NCBI RefSeq assembly: GCF_016772415.1
Contig: NZ_JAGSGD010000001.1
Span: 806,001-870,000, forward strand
Length of the DNA: 64,000 nt
Origin: Phenylobacterium glaciei
GTDB taxonomy: Bacteria > Pseudomonadota > Alphaproteobacteria > Caulobacterales > Caulobacteraceae
Direction of reading: 5' to 3'
Positions 63,588-64,000 of this stretch are shown here, piece by piece (position 1 is the stretch's first letter; each line of letters starts with the position of its first letter). Position numbers and translations under genes: made by a program. The notes under the pieces are model-generated. The model worked only from the letters and a program-made list of their open reading frames with translations, did no database searches and was not told where the DNA came from.

Positions 63588-64000
63588 ATGAAGGCCATCC
63601 AGACCGTCCACCCCACCGGCCTCGACACCCTGCGCTATGCCGATATCGCAGACGCCAAGGCGCCCGGTCCCGGTGAGATCAGCGTCCGGCTGCGGGCCAG
63701 CTCGCTGAACTATCACGACTACATGGTGGTCCTGGGCGCCATCCCGACGCCCGAGGGCCGCATCCCCATGTCCGACGGGGCCGGTGAGGTGACCGCGGTG
63801 GGCGAGGGCGTGCGCGAGTTCGCGGTGGGCGACCTGGTGGTCTCCACCTTCTTCCCCGCCTGGCTGGACGGGGTCGACGCGCCGGACGGCGGCTTCTCCG
63901 GCGTGCCCGGCGACGGCGCCGACGGCTATGCCCGCGAACAGGTGACGGCGCCCGCCACCTCCTTCACCCACGCGCCGAAGGGCTGGAGCGCGGCCGAGGC
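63588..64000 (+). CDS. Zinc-type alcohol dehydrogenase/quinone oxidoreductase (partial, 5' part)
   Basis: The first 137 codons are present and run off the window. The protein starts MKAIQTVHPTGLDTLRYADI, followed by the medium-chain dehydrogenase N-terminal domain (APGPGEISVRLRASSLNYHDYMVVLG, PMSDGAGEVTAVGEGVREFAVGDLV). No zinc-binding cysteines are seen in the visible part, which favours the quinone oxidoreductase branch. The NAD(P) domain is outside the window. Confidence 0.85.
   Translation, partial: MKAIQTVHPTGLDTLRYADIADAKAPGPGEISVRLRASSLNYHDYMVVLGAIPTPEGRIPMSDGAGEVTAVGEGVREFAVGDLVVSTFFPAWLDGVDAPDGGFSGVPGDGADGYAREQVTAPATSFTHAPKGWSAAE

Overview
The window is GC-rich, gene-dense chromosomal DNA from an alphaproteobacterium, most likely a Phenylobacterium-like member of the Caulobacteraceae. 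Three things point there: a twelve-gene chemotaxis operon in the order known from Caulobacter crescentus, the mixture of a TonB receptor, CYP153-like P450s and acyl-CoA dehydrogenases, and GANTC-bearing intergenic hairpins. The species assignment is inference from content; no search was run.

Layout. 1-3178 (-): polyamine-type ABC transporter (binding lipoprotein, ATPase, two permeases, the last cut by the window edge). It is divergent from an NAD(P)-dependent succinate-semialdehyde-type dehydrogenase (3439-4893), so a polyamine/GABA catabolic pairing is plausible. 4966-9224: membrane TPR protein, exported amidohydrolase and a 2OG-Fe(II) oxygenase. 9440-14397: TonB-dependent receptor, divergent from a TPR-sulfotransferase/metallo-hydrolase pair. 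14563-15638: two small exported proteins, one built of nine exact 7-residue repeats, separated by a GANTC-rich hairpin element. 15708-18067 (-): exported NUP-family protein coupled to an AzgA-type purine permease. 18228-27733 (-): globin-coupled MCP, STAS protein, CheY, CheA, CheW, CheR, CheB, CheY, CheD, CheU, extended receiver protein, CheE.

28205-35879: acyl-CoA dehydrogenase pair, small GNAT protein, Met/His-rich LTXXQ protein followed by an OmpR-type response regulator and kinase, then the glutathione-dependent formaldehyde detoxification pair frmA-fghA. 35938-42350: Fur-box-linked unknown gene, lower-GC membrane protein, FMN reductase, WYL regulator translationally overlapped with a six-hairpin glycosidase, a 40-bp perfect palindrome, and metZ. 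42559-44997: tandem 73-residue membrane proteins around a repeat element, bidomain dCTP deaminase, a 66-residue protein and tRNA-Gly(CCC). 45006-46338: lower-GC accessory pair beside the tRNA.

46520-56997: frameshifted subclass B3 metallo-beta-lactamase, CYP153-like P450, TetR, VOC protein, Lrp regulator, rsgA preceded by a leader ORF/hairpin, orphan HWE-type kinase, Crp/Fnr regulator, stress flavoprotein, P-loop kinase, a second CYP153-like P450 and a single-domain response regulator. 57004-64000: a 44-residue basic protein, PhzF, GFA and MOSC proteins, a DUF885 peptidase, a low-GC 600-residue membrane protein, and the start of a quinone-oxidoreductase-type dehydrogenase.

The most unusual signals are the set of CheY-docking-like short motifs scattered through the che proteins, the heptapeptide-repeat exported protein, the rsgA leader, and intergenic hairpins whose stems show compensatory base changes. 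No CRISPR array, insertion sequence, prophage or rRNA was seen.
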